Shown here piece after piece: positions 45,514 through 56,500 of a DNA stretch of 64,000 nt; the first letter of the stretch is position 1; each line of letters starts with the position of its first letter. The position numbers and the translations under genes are program-made. The notes under the pieces were generated by a model. The model saw only the letters and a list, made by a program, of their open reading frames with translations. It was not told the DNA's origin and ran no database searches. Source of the DNA: Guyanagaster necrorhizus. Lineage: Eukaryota > Basidiomycota > Agaricomycetes > Agaricales > Physalacriaceae. The stretch is from positions 156,855 to 220,854 of the forward strand of contig NW_025064925.1 in assembly GCF_019112545.1 (NCBI RefSeq), in the 5' to 3' direction.

Positions 45514-46116
45514 CTAACTTCGGGCCCGGGACTGTGGGAATGGGATAAATTCGCTGCGGGAATATAGATAGTAGAACTGACCCGCGAGGGCCGCCAGTCG
45601 CTGAAAGGGCCTCATTACAAGGACACAAACAATAGCAAGAGTGGAGAATACTAGCAGTACTCCATACAGATGAAATATACCATCAGAAGCACATAATAAA
45701 TGAATGGAAGAATGTACGCCGTAGTCGTAGTTGATTCCGGCCAGGTTTCCGCCTGTCAATTGAAATTCATAAGCTAAATAGTAGGTTCTCGTATCACCAT
45801 GTTTCGAGATAAGTGCTCTACGGCTCACCATAGAGAACAGCGTCCTTCCGAAGAAAAAGGGGCAATGATTGACGTTCAAGGGTAATAAATCCCTCCTTGG
45901 TTTGTTCGCTGTGAATGCTGGTGGTCCGTACAATATCCGGAAGAACGTCGAGGGAGACCTGCTTGCTTGCAAGTATCGCTGCCACGGACGTATTTCTTCC
46001 GCAACGACGGCACTGCTGGGTCGTGCTGATGAGATTGCTAGTTCACATGTCACATGCAGACAACTTATAAATACCCTCGGCGTGGCTGGCACCACCACAT
46101 AGATGATCACCATCAC
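45514..46116 (-). CDS. hypothetical reading frame, 200 aa, doubtful
   Basis: This is the longest uninterrupted frame in this interval. It includes RYLQASRSPSTFFRILYGPP and two hydrophobic stretches (GIFHLYGVLLVFSTLAIVCV near residue 150) that could be membrane segments. It lies within the duplicated block and its C-terminus runs past the duplication edge, so it may be fortuitous. No family is recognised. Confidence 0.2.
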   Translation of the reverse strand: MMVIIYVVVPATPRVFISCLHVTCELAISSARPSSAVVAEEIRPWQRYLQASRSPSTFFRILYGPPAFTANKPRRDLLPLNVNHCPFFFGRTLFSMVSRRALISKHGDTRTYYLAYEFQLTGGNLAGINYDYGVHSSIHLLCASDGIFHLYGVLLVFSTLAIVCVLVMRPFQRLAALAGQFYYLYSRSEFIPFPQSRARS

Positions 46117-47790
46117 GATCCAAGACCAATGCAGACGTACTTGAATCTGCCATACCTAGATGAAACAGAAGCTATTTGCTGGGACCGATATCTTTCCGAT
46201 ACCCAGAAATTATACGCATTTAATGTGAATAAAATAGGGACAACACCATGATTTAGGTTTATTGACTCGTACGTATCCACACCGCATCGAAATCGCGCTG
46301 TACCAGAGCAGCTGACACGCGTGTGACGGCATCTTAATGTCGACGTCAAATCCACAAAAAAAAAAGGGGGGGATTGTTTGCACAGACACTAATTCCTTCT
46401 TTTGTCCATGATTCGTCATTGTTCACGATGTTGAAGCCGTCGATGTTCGGGAAAGTGACCAGAGACTGGTACTTTTTGCTATAAGCCTTTCGAAGACAGT
46501 GCGTGAAATTATTAGTAATAATTGCACACTGTGACTGTAAGAAAATGGTTATCTGACGATGTGTATAGCATACAGAGCGCCCGTCTGTAAGCATTCGTCC
46601 ATATTGCGAACATTTCCTCTCCTGTTGTAATCTGCGCTTGGGAAATCAGCCGAAAAGTGGTTATGTGTTCACATTCTGTTCGCATTAGCACTTCGTCCAG
46701 ACTACATTGTGTTGGCATCCTATTGTTCTTGAGACAATGGATGTCAGATACACCGAAGACAAAAGACTTACATTATTTATAGAAATTACATTGTCCGTGG
46801 GGTGGCAAATGCCACTCAGTCGCAGTAGTATAAATACCTTGTAAATTTCTAGAGCTACCTCAGTCAATTGTGCTATAAGCCCCAGACTGAGATATACATT
46901 ATCTAGGAGTCGGTTTCTCAAACATTGCACCAAGATATTGCTCATGTGGGGCACCGACAAGACGACTCTCATAAGAATAGTTAAAGAATTTTCATATCCA
47001 CGGTTCTTTGCTGGAAAACCAACCATCGTAATATTATAATTATTCATTCATCCACTTTTCAATTTCCTCCCCAATGTGAGGCAATTTCCCGTTCCATATA
47101 TGATCCGCTCCATCAACCGTCACCTTCCCAAATTTCCCCTGCTCCAGACGATGCTTTCCGTCCAATACACCGGTCCACATATTATATGCCCATTGTGCGG
47201 GGTTGAACCATCCCCCAACCTCGTTTCCGCCCATAAGGATTAGCACGTCCGCGGGACGTTCATGTGGACAGTCTTCCCAGTAACCACCCACTAGTCCTTC
47301 GAGCGCTCGAAAGTACCATCCAGTGAGCCCAAGTCCCAGTGCCCATGCAACGCCGATTGGATAAGAGACGAGGATGTATTTAATAGGGTTGCTAAAGACT
47401 TGACAGCATCGATCATATAGGTCGCCCGAGAAACGAATAGTCGTGGCGTAAATAGCGCCTGCGGAGTATCCCTGTATGGACGAGTCAGTAACCATTGACC
47501 TGGACTGCACTGGTGAACATACGCAGATGAACAGATCACATCCCCTTGCGGACGGAAAATCGTTCACGAATTTCTGGACTTGCTCTTGAAATATATCCTT
47601 TTATATGTTTAGCGGCCGTATACCTGGAGGAGACAACCTCCCGTACCTTATAGTCACTACAGTTACGTGCTCCCATCCATTCTAAGAACCCTGAAAGCTC
47701 GTTTCCGCCTTCGCTGCCGCCCATGCCTCGAGCGTTCCATTTGACAACTCTTACGTTTCGGTTAATACGCAGATGCTCGGCAATGGCAGA
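45536..47790 (-). repeat. inverted segmental duplication, copy 2
   Basis: This is the partner of 14837-16842 in inverted orientation. Its hydrolase gene continues intact to 47901 beyond the duplicated part, so this copy is taken as the source. Confidence 0.85.
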
Positions 47791-47901
47791 GGTTACGGGA
47801 CAGTCCATTGTCCCGCCTATCCTTCCGTGAGCGACAAAACCTAAGGAGGAGGGGTGTCCTGAGGGCGGATCTTGTATGCTTTGCTCGAGATGGACCGACA
47901 T
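47040..47901 (-). CDS. alpha/beta hydrolase fold protein, 245 aa, three exons
   Basis: Exons 47901-47647, 47573-47523 and 47471-47040 join in phase across introns of 73 and 51 nt. The N-terminal part has GFVAHGRIGGTMDCP, an oxyanion-type HG motif, and NARGMGGSEGG, the usual RG.G.S turn after strand 4. The nucleophile elbow is GYSAGA at the start of exon 3 (Ser about residue 105). LILMGGNE stands where the acid residue is normally Asp, and GADHIW supplies the His. The length fits compact hydrolases. Substrate is unknown and the protein is presumably cytosolic, as no signal peptide is seen. A truncated inverted copy lies at 14837-15587. Confidence 0.75.
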
Positions 47902-48040
47902 CGTGGATCGGAATAGAGAGGTATTATTCTGACTACGCGTTGGGAAAGAAGAGATGAGAGACTTCTTGAGCGTCTATCCAGGATGTTTCGTGCGTCCAAA
48001 ATAGTTAAGTCATATGGTTCCGATGACACATATGACATCA

Positions 48041-48859
48041 CACACAGGGAATTTAGAAATTTAGAGCATCCTGACTATAATACCCACATCTAAGTTTTCA
48101 GAAGCAGAATAGAACTCACTGAAACTCTATCCAATACCAAAGCTTCTGAAAAGCTGTGAAATAGGCCCCAAATCAAAGAAACAAGGAATGGATCGCGGGG
48201 CACCTTTACTCAAGTTGAAACTCAACATTCCCTGCTGAACTGAGTCGATGCCGAAAACATCCATATGGGTACCTATTTCGGTGTGTGATTGGTACCATAA
48301 ATGTGGTCGAACCGTATCGCTAGGTCCAAGAGAGGGAATCGGCAACGGCTAGTGATGGTCTCAGTTGTAGCTACGAACGAGCGGGCAATGCGACACGTGA
48401 TCTCGGAGGAACCGGACCGTGCCAACGCTCCCCGTGGATGCGACTGGTCCAGAATGCTTATTTCTGTACCTGTGATAGGGAATGCCGAAACTAAGGTTTG
48501 GGGTATCCCGGAAAAATATGTCGGTACGGAATCCTAGTTTTAGCATGCCTGAAGCTCCGCAGGCGAAACAAAAGTCTAGGCATGCATTTCAGATGCCTGA
48601 GAACTTTAGGTTTACCATACGCCGAGACTCTGCCCCAAATGGGGCCTTTCGTCACGAGTTCAGGTATTCCTGAATCTTTGTTTTCAGGACTTGTTTACGG
48701 CAGGCTAGATTCACATCCGATATTTTACTTCCGGGGACAATTCAAGGCCTTCTTGGACCTTTAATTTGGCTACCAGTATCAGTAAGTCTCATTTTTCACC
48801 CAAAATCTTACATATAGACAGATAAATCAGACGCTCTCAAATTTCTGCATTCCCGTGTG
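48041..48859. mobile_element. MITE-like insertion with about 27-bp imperfect inverted ends
   Basis: The left end CACACAGGGAAT (48041) and the right end ATTCCCGTGTG (to about 48859) are inverted. The match extends inward over AGAAATTT and AGAGC on the left against the right-end complement. The block separates two halves of a repeat that is continuous at 24090-24310. No transposase is encoded. The target duplication is not clear, so the superfamily is left open; a hAT-like CAGGG start is possible. Confidence 0.5.
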
Positions 48860-51580
48860 TTAGTATCTCGTTCTGGGTTCCTAGAGTATGACCGGGGGTG
48901 TGGCTGGATAACCCATTGTTTGAGTTCTGAATCATATACAGAGATGAAGTACGAGGCTCTCCGGAGCTTCATGCATAGAAGAGTTCAGTTGACGGGCAAC
49001 AAGAAACGTAGTAAACACAGACTGTACGAAGTCTCTTTGTCGGAAATGCATATAACACTGTAATGACCTCAACCTTTCTCTCAATTCAACGGTTAAGATC
49101 GATTTTGATAGAAATTGAGTAAGTTTTATTGACAGCAAATGACGCCATTTTGAAGACGGCGCGGAAGTCTGAGAGCGCAATAGCTAGTCTAAATGTTAAA
49201 AATGTAGGAGACAGTGTCGTTATTTGATGCACCTTTGGCGACACCTATGAGACAGACTACGTAAAGAATAATGAGAGAACGGGAAAATCATGATGAAGGA
49301 AATTTTAAAGTGACCTTGGTGAAGAGGTGAAAAAGTGGACGAAAACCAATTGGGTACCGGGGTGCGTTAATGGTCGTCGCTATACCACATCCATAGATTT
49401 CATTGCAATAAGTGAATAATAATTTCAAGGTTGAAAGAATGGAGTGAAGAAAGATGCCGACAAGAATTGGAAAATAGCGAGAGACAACGGCGGTTGCTGA
49501 ACCGGCTTCTTTCCCTACTCCCATCACCCGTCTTCCACACTAACCTCTGCTCTCGCCACTTATAAGTAATGAAGGGAAACGATTCAAAATATAATATCTC
49601 CCTTCGTAGGTACAGAGATTACTTCCCGACTAACAAAATGTGCTTTGAAAACCAGACTCCTCATATCGTCTCCCATAGCTGAATATGACATCCAGATAAG
49701 ACTTATTTATCTGCAGACAATGAATCCAGTTTTTATGAGCTGCCAGGCTTCAAGCGTCAAGCTTCGAAACAGTAATCGCCCCGTCAAAGCGCTACAAAGT
49801 ACACGTGTCGGTATGTTGATCGGCACTTACGTGGTGATTTACAACGTGGTCCATAGCCTTTCGTGGTAACAGCACGTAACAACCTTTTCCTCATATCACA
49901 GGCGTCATCACCGACTACCTCTTTGCACATGGTTCCCTAGTTACAAAGGTCTCGAATTCTCTCTTCTCTCAAAGCTTGTGTGAGCGTTGACTCTCGTAAC
50001 CGTGAAACACCTCAAATGACGAGGTTCGTACCCTGAAAAAATACCCTACTACTCTTCTAACAGTGTCAATGTCTCCATCTAATTCGGGCGGGATGATCTT
50101 GAAGGATCTCATCGCCTCGTTACCTCAAGAACGTGCCGCCCTCATCATCATAGATAACCTATAAAAGACGATATCCCATCTCTCCCTGCATGCTTTGCGC
50201 CTGCGAGGCGTTTCTACCGTACGCTCTGGAGGTCCTCATTCCGGAGATTTCTCTATTTGACATCTGAGGTCCAAGTCCCAACTGCTAACTGACATTCAGC
50301 TGACTGTTATCTGGGCGACTTCGCGAACGTTTGCACCTTGCTCTGTCTTGGTCCCTCATTGATCTTCAATGGATGACGACGGCCCATCAACACCGCTTAA
50401 ATATCCTCGTCTCGTCTTCATACGGCGACGGCGCTCAAGAAGTGCGCATTCCTATCATATCAACGACCTCCATCATAATATACCACCTGGACATACAAAT
50501 TCCTCCTCTCAGCACACACTCTGATCTCAATGCTTACAAAAAAACTCATCAGGTCCACAGGAGCGGAGATCTGGCTCGATATGGAAGACTTATTCCGATT
50601 ATTGTTCAATTCCGTCCTTCTCACGCTTGGAAATTTAAATTATCCTGATGCACGGCGGAGAGAGTTGTCTGACGAGATATTATCTCTGAACAGAGTTCGA
50701 TGCTGTCGTGTTCATCAAGGTGGTGATAGCCGATCAGCAGCAACAGCTCCTGAACATCGCGATTATCATGTCGCTCACACGGCGCCAATTTTGTGACTGA
50801 CCATACGCGTCGCAATAAACATAAACATCTCAGGGGTGGGGAGGGCGTAGTGCCAGAGACAAAGACAGGCATCTCCCAATGCCTGTACAAATCCTCCCAC
50901 CACACTCGGCCAAAATTTGTACGTCCCATCACCCGTTTGTTGCATTCATGCCGTGATTTGAATACGTTTTAGCTATCAGTGGCGGTGAGCTAAATGGGGA
51001 ACGAGTGGACTCCAGTAAGAACTTCGTCGTATTTCCCATATCCTCCGTTATTTCGCCTTTTGGAGCAGGTCCTTCATTCCTCGTGTCCATTTTTTTCGAG
51101 TCCGGATATCTAGTATACCCACGTCTGATTAATTAGGCGCTGGAACATGATCGCGAAACTACAAGCCTTTTGAACATAGCCGTCATGGCCAATAAGAATG
51201 TACATCTACTCGTTAGAATACTCTATAGAGAAGTATTACCTCTCTGTGTCAATGTATTTTACTAACGAAGCACAAGGCATCCAAATGTATTTATATCTCA
51301 GCCCTGGGCTTCCGAAGGGAAAGCTGTTCCTCGAACCAATATGGGCGGCGTGGAAATAGCGAACTTAAGTTCGTTGGCACTCAGTATGCCGGTATTTTGC
51401 TTCTACCTAATATCTCAGTGTTATTGGAATGTGACCTCCTAATATTTTGTACAAAAAAAATTGCAGAGTACGCTGGGTACAACGGCTTCATCAGTCTGAG
51501 ACAAGCTTACGCGATCACATAGCCTCCAGCACACCTCTGTCAAATTCTCCTTTCGTCGTCCTTTTCGAATGGTCACGGTG
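48860..51580. other. no confident gene
   Basis: This is CpG-bearing DNA. Around 50069-50800 plus-strand fragments (ILKDLIASLPQERAALIIIDN, then stop-broken helical pieces) resemble a decayed F-box-like or similar gene, but no domain can be assigned. The rest has only short frames. Confidence 0.35.
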
Positions 51581-51583
51581 AGA

Positions 51584-52060
51584 ATGAACGCCTCAGATCC
51601 GAAGAGACAGGACTCGGAAATGAATGATTAACAATGGCCATCCGCGCCTTTCTCGGCAGCTCGCCATGTTAGCTTACCTGCTGCATATAATATTGAACGT
51701 GGGCACCGAAATCTGCGCTATGCCTTCGACCTCTGCAGTGCGCTATCTCATCACTCGTGAATGTTTTTTTAGTACTCATCTAGTTCGATTTCCAGTCCAA
51801 CAAACAGCCCGAAAGGGCCCCGAGAAGGACACTCATGGCATGCGAATTTTGTCGAGGTGAGGAGGATCCCGTTGAATTATAAGCGTCAGCTCAATGAACG
51901 ACGTGCAGGTCGAAAGCTGAAATGTGATGGAAATCGTCCTTCCTGTGCGAATTGCCGGAGACGCCAGATTGCCTGCACCTACAAGCCAGTGTGAGTAGCC
52001 TAAACGATTCGTTGGAAGAGTTTTCTAACTAGTAAATTCTATAGCAATGCGAATAAGTGA
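51584..52060 (+). CDS. very small Zn2Cys6 protein
   Basis: Exons 51795-51856, 51909-51990 and 52045-52060 join in phase through GT-AG introns of 52 and 54 nt. The product includes RRTLMACEFCRGRKLKC, DGNRPSCANC and RRRQIACTYKPV, an exact C-x2-C-x6-C-x6-C-x2-C-x6-C Zn2Cys6 cluster. It then ends after NANK. The cluster binds two zinc ions and DNA in fungal regulators, but here no activation or middle-homology domain follows. A first exon from the ATG at 51584 (MNASDPKRQDSEMND) is plausible; its splice donor was not resolved. The short length appears genuine, since all splice phases agree. Confidence 0.6.
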
Positions 52061-52601
52061 GGTGTAATAGCCAAGAGGATGGAACGTGGTTTATTATTTA
52101 GTGTCTAACCATGATGTTGCGGATACTACGAGGATCTGTTCGTCTTATATGAACCCTTCTATGCATGTACGTTTCTAGTATGATCGTACGACGAAAGTCG
52201 CTATAACTTGCTTTGCCAGTTATGTCAATCCCGAGCTCTTGGTCAACGCTGTCAGCACTTGTATAGATAAAATAAATCTTGCATTTTGACGAGCTGGGTG
52301 TTATACATAAATATGGGCTCATACTTTGGACTTTATACATCACTTCTCCCACAATTGAGTCGCAGATTATTATAGGTGAGAATTCCTATCTTTGTCCACG
52401 AAAAGACGCAGTGTACTGTGGACGAATGGTACTTACTAACGATTAATTGTGCCGGTTATATTCCGTGCAATGGCATAATTGGCGCATAGTCACTTTTCTT
52501 TGAACTTTCAACTTATTTATGCAACAATAGGGCATGCAGATAACGTGGAAAATGAGCCATGTTCAAGACATGGTTGAGTATAAGCAAGGGGACTTAACAC
52601 A
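52061..52601. other. no gene seen
   Basis: This is intergenic DNA between the Zn2Cys6 gene and the convergent C2H2 gene. It has only a short minus-strand frame without motifs. Confidence 0.4.
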
Positions 52602-53533
52602 TTAGACGTAGGGTTGCGAATGAGGTGTCGCATACAGGTAGCCTCCTCCCAACTCGCGCTGCCATCCATATGTATCTGTATCTGGCCTAGAACGTATATC
52701 GCTCATTCCATACTGCCCCTCATGCTCGTACATACTAGGTGGGCCTTCCATGTACCTTCCGTCATGTTTCTCCCTTGAAGATACCGCGTTGTGCGGCTGA
52801 CTCCTTAACTGCCCCTGTTCATCCTTTTCAAAAGATGGGCTCGACAATGTAGAGCGCAAGACCGAATTTGATTTGGGGGTCCTCTGATAGTGGGAGATCG
52901 GAGGTGAGTGAGAGAGGGCAGAAACCCCCGTGACCGAGGTAGGATTCATATGGTTTCGGTAATGCCGAAGCATATTGGAGTTGACATTGAATTCCTTTCT
53001 ACAGCGAATAACCGGGCACCGAAAAGCTATATGCGCAGCGCTCAGTTATAGACCGACCGAAGGTGACATTGACGTGAGACTCACGGGTAGCGCCAGTATG
53101 TGTATTGAAATGAATTTTGAGCCCACTAGGTCGACCAAAACGCTTATTGCAGATCGTGCAGATAAATCTTTTAGTATCGTCCTCAATGTCTTCGCTTGCT
53201 GAGTGACGGCTGGGACCCACAGGAGCGTCTGATACCCGGAGTTTATAAGGGAGTGAAGAATGATAAGCCGGAACCGAGCGAAAGAAACCGGGCGAGTGTC
53301 TCTCATGACTGTGACGTCCGTTAGACAGTGCGGATGGACGAGAATGAAAGGGGGTCGGGCTTTGAGGCGCACTGGATTCGACGCGCCTTTCTGGTGGGAT
53401 ATGCAACAAATATTCTGTAAGCCAGTCGCAGCAGACACATTAGCCATTATAGAAGATCTAGGGGTTAAATAACACTGAGCTGACCTGGGAACATCTCTTG
53501 AATGCTCGGGAGTGAGATGTTTGCAGGCGCCAT
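52602..53533 (-). CDS. two-finger C2H2 transcription factor, 267 aa
   Basis: Exons 53533-53485, 53414-53085 and 53026-52602 join in phase across introns of 70 and 58 nt. The start MAPANISLPSIQEMFP gives the LPSI.EMFP motif that I associate with fungal regulators of this type. A Ser/Pro-rich stretch follows. Finger 1 is CTICNKRFGRPSGLKIH with FNTH. Across the second intron, TGATPFRC leads into finger 2, CPVIRCRKEFNVNSNMLRHY with RNH. The linker HTGATPF is the usual inter-finger TGE.P-type spacing. The C-terminal 130 residues are polar and unstructured. A nuclear DNA-binding role is inferred. The frame is open upstream to 53674, so a longer N-terminus is possible. Confidence 0.75.
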
Positions 53534-56500
53534 ACTTGCGCGTCGCTTCGGTGGTGAGAGAGCTAGGAAAGCTTCATTAAATATTATTAGGTTATGTACC
53601 TGTGCCTTTCCTCGAAGGAAAAATAAATCGATTTGCTCTAGGAAAGAATCCGCCGAGGCGGTCATCTCGTCCATGAAGACGCCAGGATTCTGCCTGTCGA
53701 CATGGGTGTGGACTCGGCGTGGATTGCTTATGGATCCTTCAATCTTTTGTTCGCATCATTTAATACTGTCACAATAAGCTTGTATTTTCGCAGGTTTGAT
53801 GTTTCCGCAATATAATCGATTGATAATCACGAGACTCCGTGGCTGCGCCACAATCACGATTTCCTAACCCTTTCCCTGATCACCTTCTCGGGAGCAGTAG
53901 CCTCAATGTGCAGTAAGTAACTCTAATGTATGAGGATCTTTGATAATCTAATTGTTACGCTTCCTTCTCCCTCTATTAGGTAGCCGGTCTTCATGTGTGG
54001 TCAACACTGAAAGTCAGACACCGCGTATACATAAAGAGAACGTCGTATTGAATTTCTATGCCATGAAGGTGAACCACTTCTGACTCAATGCTCTACAATT
54101 TGAAAAGGACCTAGTACTTGGCCGGCATATAGTCCCCTCGTCGGATTCAGTACCTATGGGGTAGATCAACTTTCGGCACGCCGAATGGCCTTTTTTCATT
54201 TGGGAAGATGAAGGTACTATTTTTAAGGTTGTGCCAGGGCGAACTCTCTTGATTCTCTCACCATGTCACAGAAAGATAATTCTGTACTCTTTCAATGGCA
54301 GGGATTGAAAGTCGCGCATGTTCCACCTTAATTTTCAAAGTCAAACGGCATGTTGTAAATTTCTTTTGTGTAACCATAGCACGGCGATCATACTCTACAC
54401 GTTTCTGTGGAAAGTTTATGACCATTTAAATCTACATGCATAGCTCTTACCTACAGTTGAGATGAGTTCAAGTTTGCCGAAATATTTCTTTCTCTCCTCG
54501 GAAACGTTGTCCCATGTTCGCTGAAGAAAGGGTGATCACTCTTTTGAATGTAGAATAATACCGGCCATAGATAGACGAACTTTATTACGTATCGAGAGAA
54601 ATGATATACTATAATTAGACAGAAAACCCAAAATCTGAGCGGTTCCAAAATGGACATACATGTGAGCCTGATACGGTAATATTTTTAAATCTACATACGG
54701 GTAACCCACTCATCATATCGGCATCAAAGACGCATATGGAATCTTTCTGTTGAAAACAAGAGTATGAACAATTCGATATGACGGAGCGGGAAGAGGGAAT
54801 GAAGTTATGTAAGACGTTTGCTCTTGATCTCGAACGTTGATGTCAAGGCGAGGTCTGTAATCTCGTTGGCTCGAATGATCGATTCTCACACTCAAGGAGT
54901 ATACGAATCTAGGTCTTGCTTATGCACATGCCAATCTAATACACAGTGCGCTTTCCCTGACACGACAACAACGAAGAATCCAACAAGGGGACGTGGACTT
55001 AGGGACGCATTATGAATGTAGATACGGTAATCCTCTTCAGGACTTATCATATATGCCACAGCCGAGCGAGAAGCACGTTATATGTATTCCCTACCCGTTC
55101 TAAGGACTTCTACTACGACAGCTACCGCACCACCAGGACATTTTTTACATTGTGAGTTCAAGCGCCACGCTGGGTAAAATGCTAGCTGCGTTTGGGTACA
55201 TTCAGGTACATTCTTGTGTTCCTACTGCTTGGGTTCTGGCGTTCATATCCTCGAAAAACGGATCGTGACTTCTCCCTCTCTACATCAAACATGTAGGCAT
55301 GCAGACATGATATCTGTCTCGTGAAGTCAAAATTGTTATCGCCGTCTGTACCGTAGGAAGAGATGCACCGGATGTCTTGGAACTTTCCAGTACCTGCTTC
55401 CAACAACCCCAGAGGTATCGCTCATCGAGGTACCTCTCACTCTGAAAGATCTGATTTCTTACCTGTACATTGCACGGTCAGCTCTCTTTTCAACATAATC
55501 CAGGGTATTGCATTCAGGGACAGAGATACACCACACCGCCTTAGTGACCGGTGCATCTCCGATGGTCGTCTGCAAATTCTATTCTTATAACGGGGCGATG
55601 GCATGCTTATCTGAAATTCCAACTCAGCCCTTCGTTGGGAATTCTATTCGTCGAATCCGAGTGACGTGTTCATTTCCACATCTAGTCATGTGGACAGAGA
55701 ACCACATACATACGTGCCATGCGGTAGGTTCCTATTGAAAGGATGCGTCGATGGATGTCTACTAGTCTACGGTCAGACTCGGAGATGACAATCCCACCCA
55801 AACGGCGTGAGTCGTCGCCATGGACGAGGGCCAAAGATTCCTCCTGGGTAAGTTGTTTATCCACTTAAAAGTAGAGTTTCAACTTGACTGTTCTTCTGGG
55901 AATGCGCAGGTAATAGATCGCAAACCTTCGCAATTTGGAGCATTCAATTTTCTTCAATAATTTCGAAAAGTCCCTCTCCGGCTCAGTCCATGATCAAAAG
56001 GGAAAGGGCACAGCGGTAAGATGTAACGTGGACACTGATTCATTAAGAATGACTTTTTTCGTACAGTGAAATATATCTCTGCAGACCAGATAAAGACGTA
56101 TCGGTGAAGTGAACACGCGCTGGCCTGCGTCGTCCTTGTACCTATTTGCATATCTCACTTCTAATTTCTTCCTCATTTACTACATTCTCGTTAATTTTGC
56201 CCGTCGAGAGTTCACTCTTAGCGTTAGTTAGCGCTGGCGATTCCTTTATTGTAACATTGTAATACGTTCGATGAGTATCAGGGACGCGGCTTCTAGGATT
56301 GTATATGGCTGATCAACAGATCTGCCTAGGCCATGACATCACGTATATTTCGTATGGCATCGAGTACTGAGGGTGTACGGACCACGAGAATAGATCGCAG
56401 TCTTCCCTTTGTTGATGGTTACGGCGTGGATGTCAAGAGGATGACGAGCTCCTCGTGGATTCCTTTGGCTAGTCTAACCGAGACTGCTTGTCTATTTTTC

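Noticed and set aside
46685..47047. 120-codon minus-strand frame after the hydrolase stop
   Set aside because: It is not preserved as a protein in the other duplicate (frame and residues differ before the gap) and has no domain.
50331..50800. Frames of about 100 codons as an F-box protein
   Set aside because: Several stops interrupt the plausible reading and no F-box core could be recognised.
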